This document shows positions 25,063 through 33,805 of a DNA stretch of 44,123 nucleotides, in pieces. Numbering within the stretch: position 1 is the stretch's first letter; each line of letters begins with the position of its first letter. Origin of the DNA: Flavobacteriales bacterium (GTDB taxonomy: Bacteria; Bacteroidota; Bacteroidia; Flavobacteriales_D; Sanyastnellaceae); contig JAQWTJ010000071.1 in assembly GCA_029242765.1 (NCBI GenBank), positions 1-44,123 of the forward strand. Direction: 5' to 3'. A model generated the notes under the pieces. That model was not told the DNA's origin. It made no database searches and saw only the letters and a program-made list of their open reading frames with translations. The position numbers were made by a program, and so were the translations under genes.

Positions 25063-27434
25063 GGCTTCGAATTGCACTGCACTTTGTAGCGATTGGACTG
25101 GTCGGACAGGCCAGCGCCCAAGACGACTTCGACTTCAGTCGATGGGACACGGTGGTCGTGAGTTTAGCGGCCGCGGACACCGTGGGCCTCCCTCTCCAAC
25201 TGGCCAACCCCTGGGTCGGCGGCATGACGGCGCCACAGTTCTCAAGCGCCGACCTCAATTTTGATGGCACGCCCGACCTTTTTGTCTTCGACCGCAGCGG
25301 TGACCGCGTATTGCCGTTTCTGGCAGACCCATCAATCATCGACGAAGACGGCGCACCTCGATATACGTATGCGCCGAATCTCCGATCGGCCTTCCCCCAG
25401 AATCTAAAAAATTGGGCGCTGCTCGCGGATGCCAATTGCGACGGCCGAGCCGATCTCTTCACCAACTACCAAAGCGGCGTACGCCTATGGTACGATGTGG
25501 GCGAAGGCGCCGGAAGCGGTGGGGAAGACTTGGCGGCGCCCTCATTTATGGAGCCGACTTTGAGCGAAAAGGCCAATTGGAATATGTCATCAACGGTTGG
25601 ACCACAAGTCCTGCCAATGGTCTGCCTTTCAACCGACATTCCCGCCTTACTCGACCTGGACGACGACGGCGATCTCGACCTTGTGACCTGGACGGAAACT
25701 TCTTCGACACTGTACGCCTACACTGGACGCGGCGCTGAGCCGGGCACAGTCGGTTGTGGCGACACCTTGGTTTGGGATGTAACCAACCGCTGCTACGGAA
25801 TGCTTAACGAAGCGAGCGAAACGAACCAACTGTACATCGGCAACGAGCACGAGTGCGCATTCAATGTGGTGGATCCTCGCAGTGAAACTGAATTCGGGCG
25901 AGCGCGTCATGCAGGAGGAACGACCGCAATCGCCGACCTCGATGGTGACGGGCACAAGGACTTGTTGCTAGGTGATGTATCATACCATAGCATGATTGCG
26001 GCCTATTTGGTGGAAGCGGTCGACGGCCAAGACAGCACCGCGAATCAGAGTTCAGCCTTTCCAGCCGACCAAGGGGCGGCGGACACCCTCAATGTGCGCC
26101 GCTTCCCCGCGGCTTTTCCACTGGATGTGGACCACGACGGGGACCGAGACCTACTGATCTGCCCGAATGCCAAATATGAAGTGGACGGCACCCGCGGTGC
26201 AACTTGGTTTAAAAACGTCGGCACCAACACCTCACCAACGTGGGCGTTGGTGCGCGACAATTTCCTGCATCGCACCATGATTGACGTGGGGCGGGGCGCC
26301 TACCCGGCGTTCACTGATTTCAACGCCGATGGGCTGATCGATATAGTGGTGGCCAACAAGGAACGTTATTTCGGACCGGGACAGACGCCTTGTTCGCTCA
26401 CACGTTTTGAGAATGTGGGCAGCGCCGAGACCCCCGCCTTTTTGAGAGTGGACACAAATTGGCTGGATTTAAGTATCGAAAGCGCGGTGCCGTATTTCGG
26501 TGATTTGGATGGCGACGGTGATGACGACTTGCTTCTGGGCGACGAGTTGGGCAAAATCTATCACTATATAAACGAGGCTGCTGCAGGCCAATTGGCAGAC
26601 TACCAACTCATGGGTGCACCCCTTGAAGATGCCGATGGAAACGACATAGACGTGGGGCAGTCTGCAGCGCCTGCGCTAATCGACCTTGACGCAGACGGCG
26701 ACCTCGACTTGGTGGTGGGTGAGAAAAACGGCAACCTGAACTGTTACATGAACACGGGCGATGCGGTGAATTTTAATTTCGCCCTTTTAACCGAAACGCT
26801 CGGCGCCGTTCACGCAGACAACGTGCTGGGAATCAATGGTTTTGCCACAATTTGTTGGCACCAAACGGACACCGCACGTTGGCTGCTACTGGGCAACGAA
26901 TTGGGGCGGATTCAACGCTTCGAAATGCCGGCGGCCAGCGATTGGCTGAGCCTAGACCCCGAAGCAGCTTGGGCCGAGACGCACGAGGATTGGGGCGCGT
27001 TGCGCGAAGGCGAGTTCGCTGCGCCAGCGATGGCCGACCTCGACGCTGACGGAATCCAAGATTTGGTGGCCGGTTTCCGCGGCGGGGGCTTGGTGCTTTG
27101 GCGCGGCGGCGACTTCTTAACCGGCTTGAACGAGCCGGCTTGGCCCACTATATCGGAGGGGCTTAGCGGCTGGGTGCCTGCGCCCAACCCGGTCCGAGCG
27201 GGAACCCACATGGAGCTCCATTGGCACGTTTCCGGCGGCGGTATCGCTGTGTCAGAGCTCTCAAAAGCTGTGTGGATCAGTTCAGACGGCCGCACGGTTT
27301 GGCAAGAGGCCTTGGGCGCAGGGCAAGGCGCCAGCGAACCGGGCACCGTCCGTTTGATGGTCCCGCTCAAAATGAAGCAAGGCCTGTACACCCTGCGATT
27401 GGGCGCACAGACCTTGCGAATTGTCGTTGAGTAA
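25059..27434 (+). CDS. FG-GAP/VCBS repeat protein, T9SS-secreted
   Basis: A 791-residue secreted protein: signal peptide (about 1-20, ending ASAQ), a beta-propeller-like body and a T9SS sorting domain (about the last 80 residues, WVPAPNPVRAG … LYTLRLGAQTLRIVVE). I count nine calcium-loop motifs of the form D-x-[DN]-x-D-G-x-x-D, for example DLNFDGTPD, DLDDDGDLD, DVDHDGDRD, DFNADGLID, DLDGDGDDD and DLDADGIQD. These are typical of FG-GAP/VCBS propellers in adhesins. It is coupled to the upstream lipoprotein by an ATGA overlap and ends 8 bp from the convergent mdh stop. The ligand is unknown. Confidence 0.85.
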   Translation: MRLRIALHFVAIGLVGQASAQDDFDFSRWDTVVVSLAAADTVGLPLQLANPWVGGMTAPQFSSADLNFDGTPDLFVFDRSGDRVLPFLADPSIIDEDGAPRYTYAPNLRSAFPQNLKNWALLADANCDGRADLFTNYQSGVRLWYDVGEGAGSGGEDLAAPSFMEPTLSEKANWNMSSTVGPQVLPMVCLSTDIPALLDLDDDGDLDLVTWTETSSTLYAYTGRGAEPGTVGCGDTLVWDVTNRCYGMLNEASETNQLYIGNEHECAFNVVDPRSETEFGRARHAGGTTAIADLDGDGHKDLLLGDVSYHSMIAAYLVEAVDGQDSTANQSSAFPADQGAADTLNVRRFPAAFPLDVDHDGDRDLLICPNAKYEVDGTRGATWFKNVGTNTSPTWALVRDNFLHRTMIDVGRGAYPAFTDFNADGLIDIVVANKERYFGPGQTPCSLTRFENVGSAETPAFLRVDTNWLDLSIESAVPYFGDLDGDGDDDLLLGDELGKIYHYINEAAAGQLADYQLMGAPLEDADGNDIDVGQSAAPALIDLDADGDLDLVVGEKNGNLNCYMNTGDAVNFNFALLTETLGAVHADNVLGINGFATICWHQTDTARWLLLGNELGRIQRFEMPAASDWLSLDPEAAWAETHEDWGALREGEFAAPAMADLDADGIQDLVAGFRGGGLVLWRGGDFLTGLNEPAWPTISEGLSGWVPAPNPVRAGTHMELHWHVSGGGIAVSELSKAVWISSDGRTVWQEALGAGQGASEPGTVRLMVPLKMKQGLYTLRLGAQTLRIVVE

Positions 27435-27442
27435 GTGGCGGA

Positions 27443-28387
27443 TTAAGCCTCCAACGTTTCCAAGCTCTTGGCCACCTTACGCACAGCGTCAGCCGATTCG
27501 TTGAGCAAGGCCATTTCTTCTTCGTTCAAGTCGAGTTCAATGATCTGCTCAATGCCTTTGGCACCCAGCTTGGCCGGGACCCCGAGGTAGAGGTCGTTTT
27601 GACCGTACTCGCCCGTGAGCAAGGCGCACACAGGAAAGATGCGCTTCTGGTCCTTGACAATGGCCTCAACCATCTGAGCTGCAGCAGCTCCAGGGGCATA
27701 CCAAGCCGACGTGCCTAAAAGCTTGACAATCTCGCCGCCGCCCTTCTTCGTGCGGTTGACGATGCCCTCCAAGGTTTCAGCGTCGATAAGTTCGGTAACG
27801 GGGATACCCGCCACGGTCGTGTAGCGAGGCAGCGGCACCATTGTATCGCCGTGTCCGCCCATCAACACCGCCTGGATATCCTTCGGGCTAACATTCAAAG
27901 CTTCAGCGAGAAATGCGCGGTAGCGAGCCGTGTCCAACACGCCCGCCATACCCATCACGCGGTGGCTCTCAATGCCGGCCGTCTTGTATGCTTGGTAGGT
28001 CATAACGTCCAACGGATTCGACACGATTACCAGAATGGCATCGGGGCTCTCTGGCATGATCTGCTCGGTCACCGTTTTAACAATACCGGCGTTGATTGCA
28101 ATCAAATCGTCGCGGGACATGCCGGGCTTGCGGGGAATACCGCTGGTGATGACCACCACATCCGAACCTGCAGTCTTGCTGTAATCGTTCGTCGAACCGA
28201 CCGTGCGCGTGTCGTATTGGTTTACAGGAGAGGTCTCCCAAATATCCAAGGCTTTGCCCTCAGCAAAACCTTCTTTGATGTCGAGCAGGACGACTTCATT
28301 GCAAACTTCACGGGTGGCGAGGACGTCGGCACAGGTAGCGCCCACATTTCCAGCGCCTACGACAGTGACTTTCGTGCGATTGATCAT
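27443..28387 (-). CDS. mdh: Malate dehydrogenase
   Basis: A 314-residue NAD-dependent enzyme of the LDH-like malate dehydrogenase group, interconverting malate and oxaloacetate in the TCA cycle. Nucleotide-binding VGAGNVGATCA (10-20), substrate loop GIPRKPGMSRDD with R86 (specific for malate over lactate) and R92, and catalytic H179 in GGHGD. Length is normal. The frame is open 38 codons further upstream with no homology; the ATG at 28387 gives the family start and lies 21 nt after a TAGTTTTG box. Confidence 0.96.
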   Translation of the reverse strand: MINRTKVTVVGAGNVGATCADVLATREVCNEVVLLDIKEGFAEGKALDIWETSPVNQYDTRTVGSTNDYSKTAGSDVVVITSGIPRKPGMSRDDLIAINAGIVKTVTEQIMPESPDAILVIVSNPLDVMTYQAYKTAGIESHRVMGMAGVLDTARYRAFLAEALNVSPKDIQAVLMGGHGDTMVPLPRYTTVAGIPVTELIDAETLEGIVNRTKKGGGEIVKLLGTSAWYAPGAAAAQMVEAIVKDQKRIFPVCALLTGEYGQNDLYLGVPAKLGAKGIEQIIELDLNEEEMALLNESADAVRKVAKSLETLEA

Positions 28388-28408
28388 GGCGGATTGTTTT
28401 TCGTGGTG

Positions 28409-28416
28409 CAAAACTA
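28409..28416 (-). promoter_or_regulatory. -7 promoter box of mdh
   Basis: Reads TAGTTTTG on the minus strand, a full TAnnTTTG match, 21 nt before the ATG at 28387. No clear -33 element was seen. Confidence 0.5.
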
Positions 28417-28489
28417 CGGCGCATTTAGTGGGCATATGTGATGAGAGTTCCCCAATTTCGAAGCGTCCACGAATCGCCCAGCTATCGCC

Positions 28490-29635
28490 ATGAATGCGCA
28501 CACCTCCCGCCTGATATTGGCACTTTCACTGCTCTTTTTCGCAGTGCCGTCAGGCCAATTTCTCTCCGCTCAACCCACCATTCCCGATGGCGCACCCGGG
28601 AAGGATTTCAATGCCTTGGATGCTGAGGGTCGCAAGGACGGGCGTTGGGTGCGCGTCTACCCCAACGGCAAGCTCTACTACTCCGGCACGTTTGATGCGG
28701 GTCAGCCCGTCGGACATTTCACGTTTTTCCATGAAAACGGTGGGGTGCACAGCGAGATCACGCACGAGATAACGGGTGACCTTGAAGGCGGCCATAGCGG
28801 CGCAGCGTGGAACGCAAGCATCGTGAGTTACCGCGAAGACGGAACGGTCTTGAGCCGCGGTGAATACACTGTGAGGATGGGCAAAAATGGAGAACCCACT
28901 CAAGAAAAAGTTGGCCTCTGGAGGGCCTATGACAAGAGCGGGCGGGTGCGCCGCATGGAAAATCACCAAAGCGGAGTGCTTCACGGCGAGTTCAAGAGTT
29001 TCTACGCCGACGGAACGCCTTTGGAAGAGGGGATGTATGACAAGGGCAAGCGGCAAGACCTTTGGACGCGCTACCACCCCAGCGGCATGAGAGAGTCCGA
29101 GCAAACATGGGCGGCCGACCGCCCTGAAGGGGTCTTCGTGTTGTACCACGCAAGCGGGGCAGCCATGACGCGCGGCTACTTCAGAAATGGACTTGAATCC
29201 GGTGCTTGGAAGCTCTTTTTGGCCGATGGCCGTGTGCACTCCACCGTGTTCTACAATCGTGGGGTGGTGACGCGTGAAGTTCCCGAAAATGGAACGTTCG
29301 AGCGCTTTTACCCCAGCGAGCGCCCCAAGGCAACGGTCGCCTACAAAAACGGCAAGCTTCACGGGTCTTGCGTGCGCTATCACGACAACGGTGAGTGGAC
29401 CACCGGCGCAGCGCAGATCGGCACTGCGGGCGGCGCTGCTGGCGTGATGGGGGGATTGATTGGCAGCGGCGATTCAGGCGGCGATTTGCAGCGCTTCCTC
29501 AAAGGGCAGACCACAAAGGAGAAGGGCACCTATGTCGAGGGCGTGAAAGATGGAAACTGGCGCTATTTTGATGGCAGCGGCTTGTTGTTGCGCACGGAGC
29601 ATTGGTCTGGCGGGCAACTGGAGTCAAAGCAATGA
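28490..29635 (+). CDS. Exported MORN-repeat protein
   Basis: A 381-residue protein with a signal peptide (about 1-28, LSAQ end) and at least eight short MORN_2-type repeats of the form Y-x-x-G-x-x-x-x-x-G-x-[YF], for example RVYPNGKLYYSGTFDAGQPVG, FYADGTPLEEG, YHPSGMRESE, YHASGAAMTRG, FYPSERPKAT, YHDNGEWTTG. A Gly-rich stretch (about 305-330) interrupts the array. Such proteins are sometimes named YwqK-family antitoxins automatically, but there is no toxin partner here and the signal peptide argues for an envelope role. Its stop overlaps the subtilase start by 4 bp, so the pair is probably one operon. Confidence 0.8.
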   Translation: MNAHTSRLILALSLLFFAVPSGQFLSAQPTIPDGAPGKDFNALDAEGRKDGRWVRVYPNGKLYYSGTFDAGQPVGHFTFFHENGGVHSEITHEITGDLEGGHSGAAWNASIVSYREDGTVLSRGEYTVRMGKNGEPTQEKVGLWRAYDKSGRVRRMENHQSGVLHGEFKSFYADGTPLEEGMYDKGKRQDLWTRYHPSGMRESEQTWAADRPEGVFVLYHASGAAMTRGYFRNGLESGAWKLFLADGRVHSTVFYNRGVVTREVPENGTFERFYPSERPKATVAYKNGKLHGSCVRYHDNGEWTTGAAQIGTAGGAAGVMGGLIGSGDSGGDLQRFLKGQTTKEKGTYVEGVKDGNWRYFDGSGLLLRTEHWSGGQLESKQ

Positions 29636-31389
29636 GAGGTTGGGCTTTGAGCAAAGGTTGGATTGTATACGGAGCGCTCCTGCTGTTGGGGCTGGAGAAC
29701 GATGCGAGCGGGCAAGTGTCACCGGGGCGTCATTGGGTGGGTTTTGCCGACAAGGTGGGGTGCGGCTACGACGTGGAGGAACCCGCGACTTTTTTGAGCT
29801 CGCGAGCGCTCGACCGTAGAGTTGCAGCTGGGATCGAGGTGGACAGCCTGGATTTACCGGTGAGCGCCGAACGCGTAGCCGAGGTGCTCGCCGTGGGAGG
29901 GGGGTCTATCGACTTGGTCCACCTGAGCCGTTGGTTCAACGGGGGGGTGTTTCACTTGACTGACAGCGCATCGACCGACTCGCTCCTAGGCGTCATTGGC
30001 AGCCTCGAAAGTGTGGTGGAAGTGCGAAGCGAGTTGCAATTTCAAGGGGAGCGATTACCGGCTGGCGAAGCGGCTGCGAGTAGCGGGGTTCTGGCAAAGA
30101 ACACCAACGCACTCAGCGCAGCCCCAGTGGGCTGCGGTGCGCCGGATTACGGTGCGGCGAGCGGACAGGCCCAAATGTTGAACCTCCATTTGTTGCATGG
30201 GCTGGGGCATCAGGGCGAAGGGCAAAGGGTGGCGGTATTGGATGCCGGCTTTGACCGGGCCGACGAACTGGCACCGCTGGACCAAGGATTTGATGAGGGT
30301 CGGATTTCCCCTGCGCTCGATGTGGTGTCGGGCGGGGCGTGGCAATACGGGCATCACGCCCACGGAACAATGGTCCTTTCGACGATGGTGGCAAGCGACC
30401 CGGGCGAAATTGTCGGGAGCGGCCCGGGCGCGAGCTACCATCTCTATCGCACTGAAGACGTGGGGAGCGAGCGCTTGATTGAGGAGTACAATTGGACTGT
30501 TGCAGCTGAACATGCCGACTCCATGGGGTGTGACATCATCAATTCGTCGCTGGGGTACTCGCTTTTTGACGATTCACTCGACCATCACGTGTACAGCTCA
30601 CTTGACGGGGAAACGTACCGCATATCACTTGCCGCGCAAATAGCTGCCAGCCGTGGAATGCTTGTGGTGACTTCAGCGGGCAACAGCGGCGACAACCCTT
30701 GGCATCACATCACTTGTCCGGCCGATGCACGCGACATTTTATCGGCCGGTGCTGTGGATGGGCTGCGGATGCATGCCAATTTTAGCGGTTACGGCCCCTC
30801 AGCCGATGGACGCGTCAAGCCGGAAGTCTGCACGCAGGGGCGCGACGCAACGTATCTACACCCCGACGGCAGCGTACGCCAAGGCAATGGAACAAGCTTC
30901 TCCTCCCCCATTCTTGCCGGCGCCGCCGCCTCATTGTGGTCGGCCCACCCCGAAAAATCAGCAGCAGAGGTTCGAAGGGCCATCATCGAAAGTGCCGACC
31001 GATTCACAGCGCCCGACACGGCGTACGGCCACGGCATCCCCGACTTTTGGAAAGCCCACCTCGCTCTTGGCGGCCACAGCCCCTCCACCGTGCCAGTTGG
31101 CGGCCCAGACATTTTGCTCTACCCCAACCCCGTTTCCTCAACTTCGGCCAGCGCGGGGATTTTGCGCATTGCCGTGAGCGACCCGCAAGGCAATGCACCC
31201 TTTGCGAACTTGGAATGGGCGGTATTTGACGCCAAGGGGCGCCTTGTCGTTGCAGGAGAAGTCGAGCGCACAAAATCCTCGCTCACCACCTTTCACATCA
31301 ACACCCAAAGGTGGGCTGTCGGCGCCTACATCTTGAATATTTCGGCGCCCGACCTGCAGCTGTCCCGGCGAATATTGAATCACCCGTAG
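29632..31389 (+). CDS. T9SS-secreted S8 family (subtilisin-like) serine protease
   Basis: A 585-residue protein: signal peptide (about 1-27), an N-terminal region of about 165 residues that may be an inhibitory propeptide, the S8 catalytic domain (about 195-490) and a T9SS sorting domain (about 500-585, LLYPNPVSSTSA … SRRILNHP). The catalytic triad is in place: D204 (VAVLDAGFD), H244 (HAHGTM), S422 (GTSFSSP), with oxyanion N351 (TSAGNSGDN). It should be an active cell-surface or extracellular protease. The ATG at 29632 overlaps the MORN gene stop (ATGA). A start 30 bp upstream is open but lies inside the previous gene. Confidence 0.92.
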   Translation: MRGWALSKGWIVYGALLLLGLENDASGQVSPGRHWVGFADKVGCGYDVEEPATFLSSRALDRRVAAGIEVDSLDLPVSAERVAEVLAVGGGSIDLVHLSRWFNGGVFHLTDSASTDSLLGVIGSLESVVEVRSELQFQGERLPAGEAAASSGVLAKNTNALSAAPVGCGAPDYGAASGQAQMLNLHLLHGLGHQGEGQRVAVLDAGFDRADELAPLDQGFDEGRISPALDVVSGGAWQYGHHAHGTMVLSTMVASDPGEIVGSGPGASYHLYRTEDVGSERLIEEYNWTVAAEHADSMGCDIINSSLGYSLFDDSLDHHVYSSLDGETYRISLAAQIAASRGMLVVTSAGNSGDNPWHHITCPADARDILSAGAVDGLRMHANFSGYGPSADGRVKPEVCTQGRDATYLHPDGSVRQGNGTSFSSPILAGAAASLWSAHPEKSAAEVRRAIIESADRFTAPDTAYGHGIPDFWKAHLALGGHSPSTVPVGGPDILLYPNPVSSTSASAGILRIAVSDPQGNAPFANLEWAVFDAKGRLVVAGEVERTKSSLTTFHINTQRWAVGAYILNISAPDLQLSRRILNHP

Positions 31390-31430
31390 GCCCAACGAAC
31401 AAGCAGGCCCGGTTCAAATTTTCCGCAAAG

Positions 31431-31455
31431 AAAAAGCCCGCTGGTGGGCGGGCTT
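31431..31455 (-). terminator. Rho-independent terminator after tRNA-Thr
   Basis: AAGCCCGC (31434-31441) pairs perfectly with GCGGGCTT (31448-31455) around TGGTGG. On the minus strand the stem is followed by TTTTTCTTT, a good U-run, so it ends the tRNA transcript. The plus strand lacks a U-run, so it serves the subtilase gene less well. The rest of the 72 bp between the subtilase stop and the tRNA shows nothing more. Confidence 0.8.
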
Positions 31456-31461
31456 CAATTG

Positions 31462-31534
31462 AGCCGATATGCGGATTCGAACCGCAGACCTACACATTAC
31501 GAATGTGTCGCTCTACCAACTGAGCTATATCGGC
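31462..31534 (-). tRNA. tRNA-Thr, anticodon CGT
   Basis: A 73-nt cloverleaf on the minus strand. Acceptor stem GCCGATA/TATCGGC, D-arm GCTC-AGTTGGTA-GAGC, anticodon stem ACACA/TGTGT with loop TTCGTAA (anticodon CGT, reads ACG), T-arm TGCGG-TTCGAAT-CCGCA. The discriminator base is U and the 3' CCA is not encoded (CAA follows), so it must be added by the CCA enzyme. It lies 91 bp downstream of rarA on the same strand. Confidence 0.97.
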
Positions 31535-31538
31535 GAGT

Positions 31539-31598
31539 CTTCGGGCGGTTCCGAAGCGTATTGGAACGTCTTCCAAACGGGTGCGCAAACTTACGCAC
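31539..31598 (-). promoter_or_regulatory. Three perfect inverted repeats and a -7 box upstream of tRNA-Thr
   Basis: Between rarA and the tRNA, three stems follow each other: GTGCG/CGCAC (31581-31598, 8-base loop), TTGGAA/TTCCAA (31561-31576, 4-base loop) and CTTCGG/CCGAAG (31539-31556, 6-base loop). The loop of the first is exactly TAAGTTTG on the minus strand, a TAnnTTTG match, so a tRNA promoter may sit inside a palindrome. Alternatively these are 3'-UTR or pre-tRNA hairpins of a rarA-tRNA transcript. Confidence 0.45.
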
Positions 31599-31625
31599 GG
31601 GGTATCGATAGGTTGCGCTGGAGCC

Positions 31626-32906
31626 TCACTTTTTTGACTTGCTAGACGCAAGAAATGCGGCCATATCACGCTCGCGATCTGTGTTGCCCGGCTGGAAATA
31701 TTTCGCTCCAGCAATTTCATCTGGCAAAGCCGTTGATCCCGGGGCGGCCTTGGCGCCGTAGCCCAAGTCCTTCATCAGGCGGGTTGGGGCGTTGCGCAAA
31801 TGCATGGGGACCGGCAAATCGCCGTGCTCTTGCACAGCGAGCGCAGCCGATTTGATGGCGTTGTAGGCGCTGCGACTCTTGGGACTCGAAGCGAGGTAGG
31901 TGGCGCATTGGGCGAGCGGGATGCGTGCTTCGGGCAGGCCGAGGCGCTGAACGGCATCGAAAGTGGCGCCCGCAAGCACAAGGGCTGTAGGGTTGCCGTG
32001 GCCGATGTCCTCCGAGGCACTGATGAGCAAGCGGCGGGCAATGAACTTCGGGTCCTCGCCGCCCTCAATCATTCGGGCAAGCCAGTAGACGGCGGCGTCT
32101 GGATCGGAGGCGCGAATGCTCTTTATCAATGCCGAGGCGATGTCGTAATGCTGGTCGCCCGTCTTATCGTATCGGGCGGGGCTGGCCGTGATGAATCGGT
32201 CGACCAAAGCGTTGGTCAAGGCGATAGAGCTGGAGGGGCCGGTCGCACCGGGTTGCGGGACTTCGGCCAAGGCGCTGGTGACGACAAGTTCCAGGACGCC
32301 GAGGAGACGGCGCGCGTCGCCGCCACTGGCCCGAAGCAAGGCTTCAGTTTCAACGAGTTCAACCTCTGCTTGGCGAAGCCAGGGGTCGAGCGAGAGGGCC
32401 CGATCCAAAATGGCGCGAAGCTCATCCGCTCCGAAGGGCTCCAAAACATACACTTGCGAGCGCGAGAGCAGGGCGGGGATGACCTCGAAACTGGGGTTTT
32501 CCGTTGTGGCGCCGATCAAAGTAACCACACCCTTTTCGACAGCCCCCAGCAAGCTGTCTTGCTGTGACTTGGAAAACCGGTGGATCTCGTCAATGAAAAG
32601 CACAGCGCGGCCACTGAACAGGCCCGACTTGCTGGCCAAGTCTAGCACCTCTCGGACGTCCTTGACCCCTGAACGAATCGCACTGAGTTGATGAAATGGA
32701 CGGCCCGAAGCTTCAGCCATCAATCGGGCCAGCGTTGTCTTTCCAACACCGGGCGGGCCCCAGAGGATCATGGAGGGCAATTGGCCTCCATCCAAAGCGC
32801 GCCGCAACGCGGCATCCGGTCCCACCAAGTGGGGCTGGCCGACGAAATCAGTCAGCACCTTCGGGCGCATGCGCTCGGCCAGTGGAGCTTCAACAGTCGT
32901 GTTCAT
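31626..32906 (-). CDS. rarA: Replication-associated recombination protein RarA (MgsA)
   Basis: A 426-residue clamp-loader-like AAA+ ATPase acting at stalled replication forks. Walker A GPPGVGKT (50-57), Walker B FIDE (104-107) with IHRF following, and sensor 1 GATTENPSF (132-140). The C-terminal half has the MgsA tetramerisation segments (SARYDKTGDQHYD, SIRASDPDAAVYWLARM, EDIGHGNPTA). The start is ATG 32906, overlapping the acyltransferase stop by 4 bp, although the frame is open another 12 codons. It is the third gene of a minus-strand chain that ends in tRNA-Thr. Confidence 0.95.
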   Translation of the reverse strand: MNTTVEAPLAERMRPKVLTDFVGQPHLVGPDAALRRALDGGQLPSMILWGPPGVGKTTLARLMAEASGRPFHQLSAIRSGVKDVREVLDLASKSGLFSGRAVLFIDEIHRFSKSQQDSLLGAVEKGVVTLIGATTENPSFEVIPALLSRSQVYVLEPFGADELRAILDRALSLDPWLRQAEVELVETEALLRASGGDARRLLGVLELVVTSALAEVPQPGATGPSSSIALTNALVDRFITASPARYDKTGDQHYDIASALIKSIRASDPDAAVYWLARMIEGGEDPKFIARRLLISASEDIGHGNPTALVLAGATFDAVQRLGLPEARIPLAQCATYLASSPKSRSAYNAIKSAALAVQEHGDLPVPMHLRNAPTRLMKDLGYGAKAAPGSTALPDEIAGAKYFQPGNTDRERDMAAFLASSKSKK

Positions 32907-33805
32907 TTCAATGGCATTTCGGCCGGACGTTTGTGCTTCCATCGTTTATGTGACCAAAGCCAGTATTGAGGGTCGGCCTTGATTTGTTTGGCCACACGCT
33001 CGTTTGCCGCCTCCAGCAAGGCGCCCGATGCCCAGTCCCGCGGCGCGTCCGTAATCATCTCGTAGTGCACCTCCCAAAACCCTCGGGGCTTGCCTGGTGC
33101 GGGTCGAATCCCGAAGAAGCACACCGGCATATTGTACTTGTGGGCGTAGCCCTCCAACCCATAATGCAAGGGCGTTTCCTGTCCGAGCCACAGCGTCCAC
33201 CACGCCTTGCGCGGATCGGTTGGGCGTTGGTCAACAGCAAGGATAATCGCACCTCGCGGGCGCCCCTCACTTTCAGACAACTGCACTGTGCGTTCCATCC
33301 AAGCTTTTGTGTCACGGGTCCGCACCATCTCAAGGCCCAACCGGCGGCGCGTTCTCAAGAGCAACGATTCGTAAAACGGATCGGACACCTTCTTGTACAC
33401 GGCCATCACCGGGAAAGGCAGCGCACCTCCGAAGGTCACCACGCGTTCCCAATTGCCATAATGCCCGCAGGCAAGGATCACCCCTTGCGGAAGGTCGGCA
33501 TAAGGCGCCAAGACCTCAGGATTCACATGCCGCGTCCGTTCCATCAGTTCGCTTTTGGAAGCCCGGAAATTTCGAATCGACTCGACCATAACGCTCGTCA
33601 AATGGCGAAAGAACTTTCGGGCCTCCCCTCGCCTCCATTGCGGCGACTCGCCAGGAAACACAAGCTCCAAGTTATCAAGCACCACCTTCTTCCGATAGCC
33701 CACGACCCAAACCACGGCCGCCAACGCATCGCCCAACACATACAATACGCGGTAAGGCAAGCATCCCAGCGGCACAACAATCAAATAGTACAGCAAACGG
33801 CTCAT
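32903..33805 (-). CDS. LpxL/HtrB-family lipid acyltransferase
   Basis: A 300-residue membrane-anchored acyltransferase of the lysophospholipid/lipid A late acyltransferase family, which adds a secondary acyl chain to lipid A or a similar lipid. N-terminal hydrophobic anchor (about 5-35), the catalytic HX4E motif GHYGNWE (H115, E120), ILAVDQRPT (about 190-198) and WLWSHKRWKHKRP at the C-terminus as in LpxL-type enzymes. The acceptor cannot be deduced. ATG 33805 overlaps the preceding MBL gene stop by 4 bp, and the stop overlaps rarA by 4 bp. Confidence 0.88.
   Translation of the reverse strand: MSRLLYYLIVVPLGCLPYRVLYVLGDALAAVVWVVGYRKKVVLDNLELVFPGESPQWRRGEARKFFRHLTSVMVESIRNFRASKSELMERTRHVNPEVLAPYADLPQGVILACGHYGNWERVVTFGGALPFPVMAVYKKVSDPFYESLLLRTRRRLGLEMVRTRDTKAWMERTVQLSESEGRPRGAIILAVDQRPTDPRKAWWTLWLGQETPLHYGLEGYAHKYNMPVCFFGIRPAPGKPRGFWEVHYEMITDAPRDWASGALLEAANERVAKQIKADPQYWLWSHKRWKHKRPAEMPLK

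Noticed and set aside
28490-29635. YwqK-type toxin-antitoxin system
   Set aside because: Only the MORN repeats fit. There is a signal peptide, no toxin gene, and the partner is an intact secreted protease.
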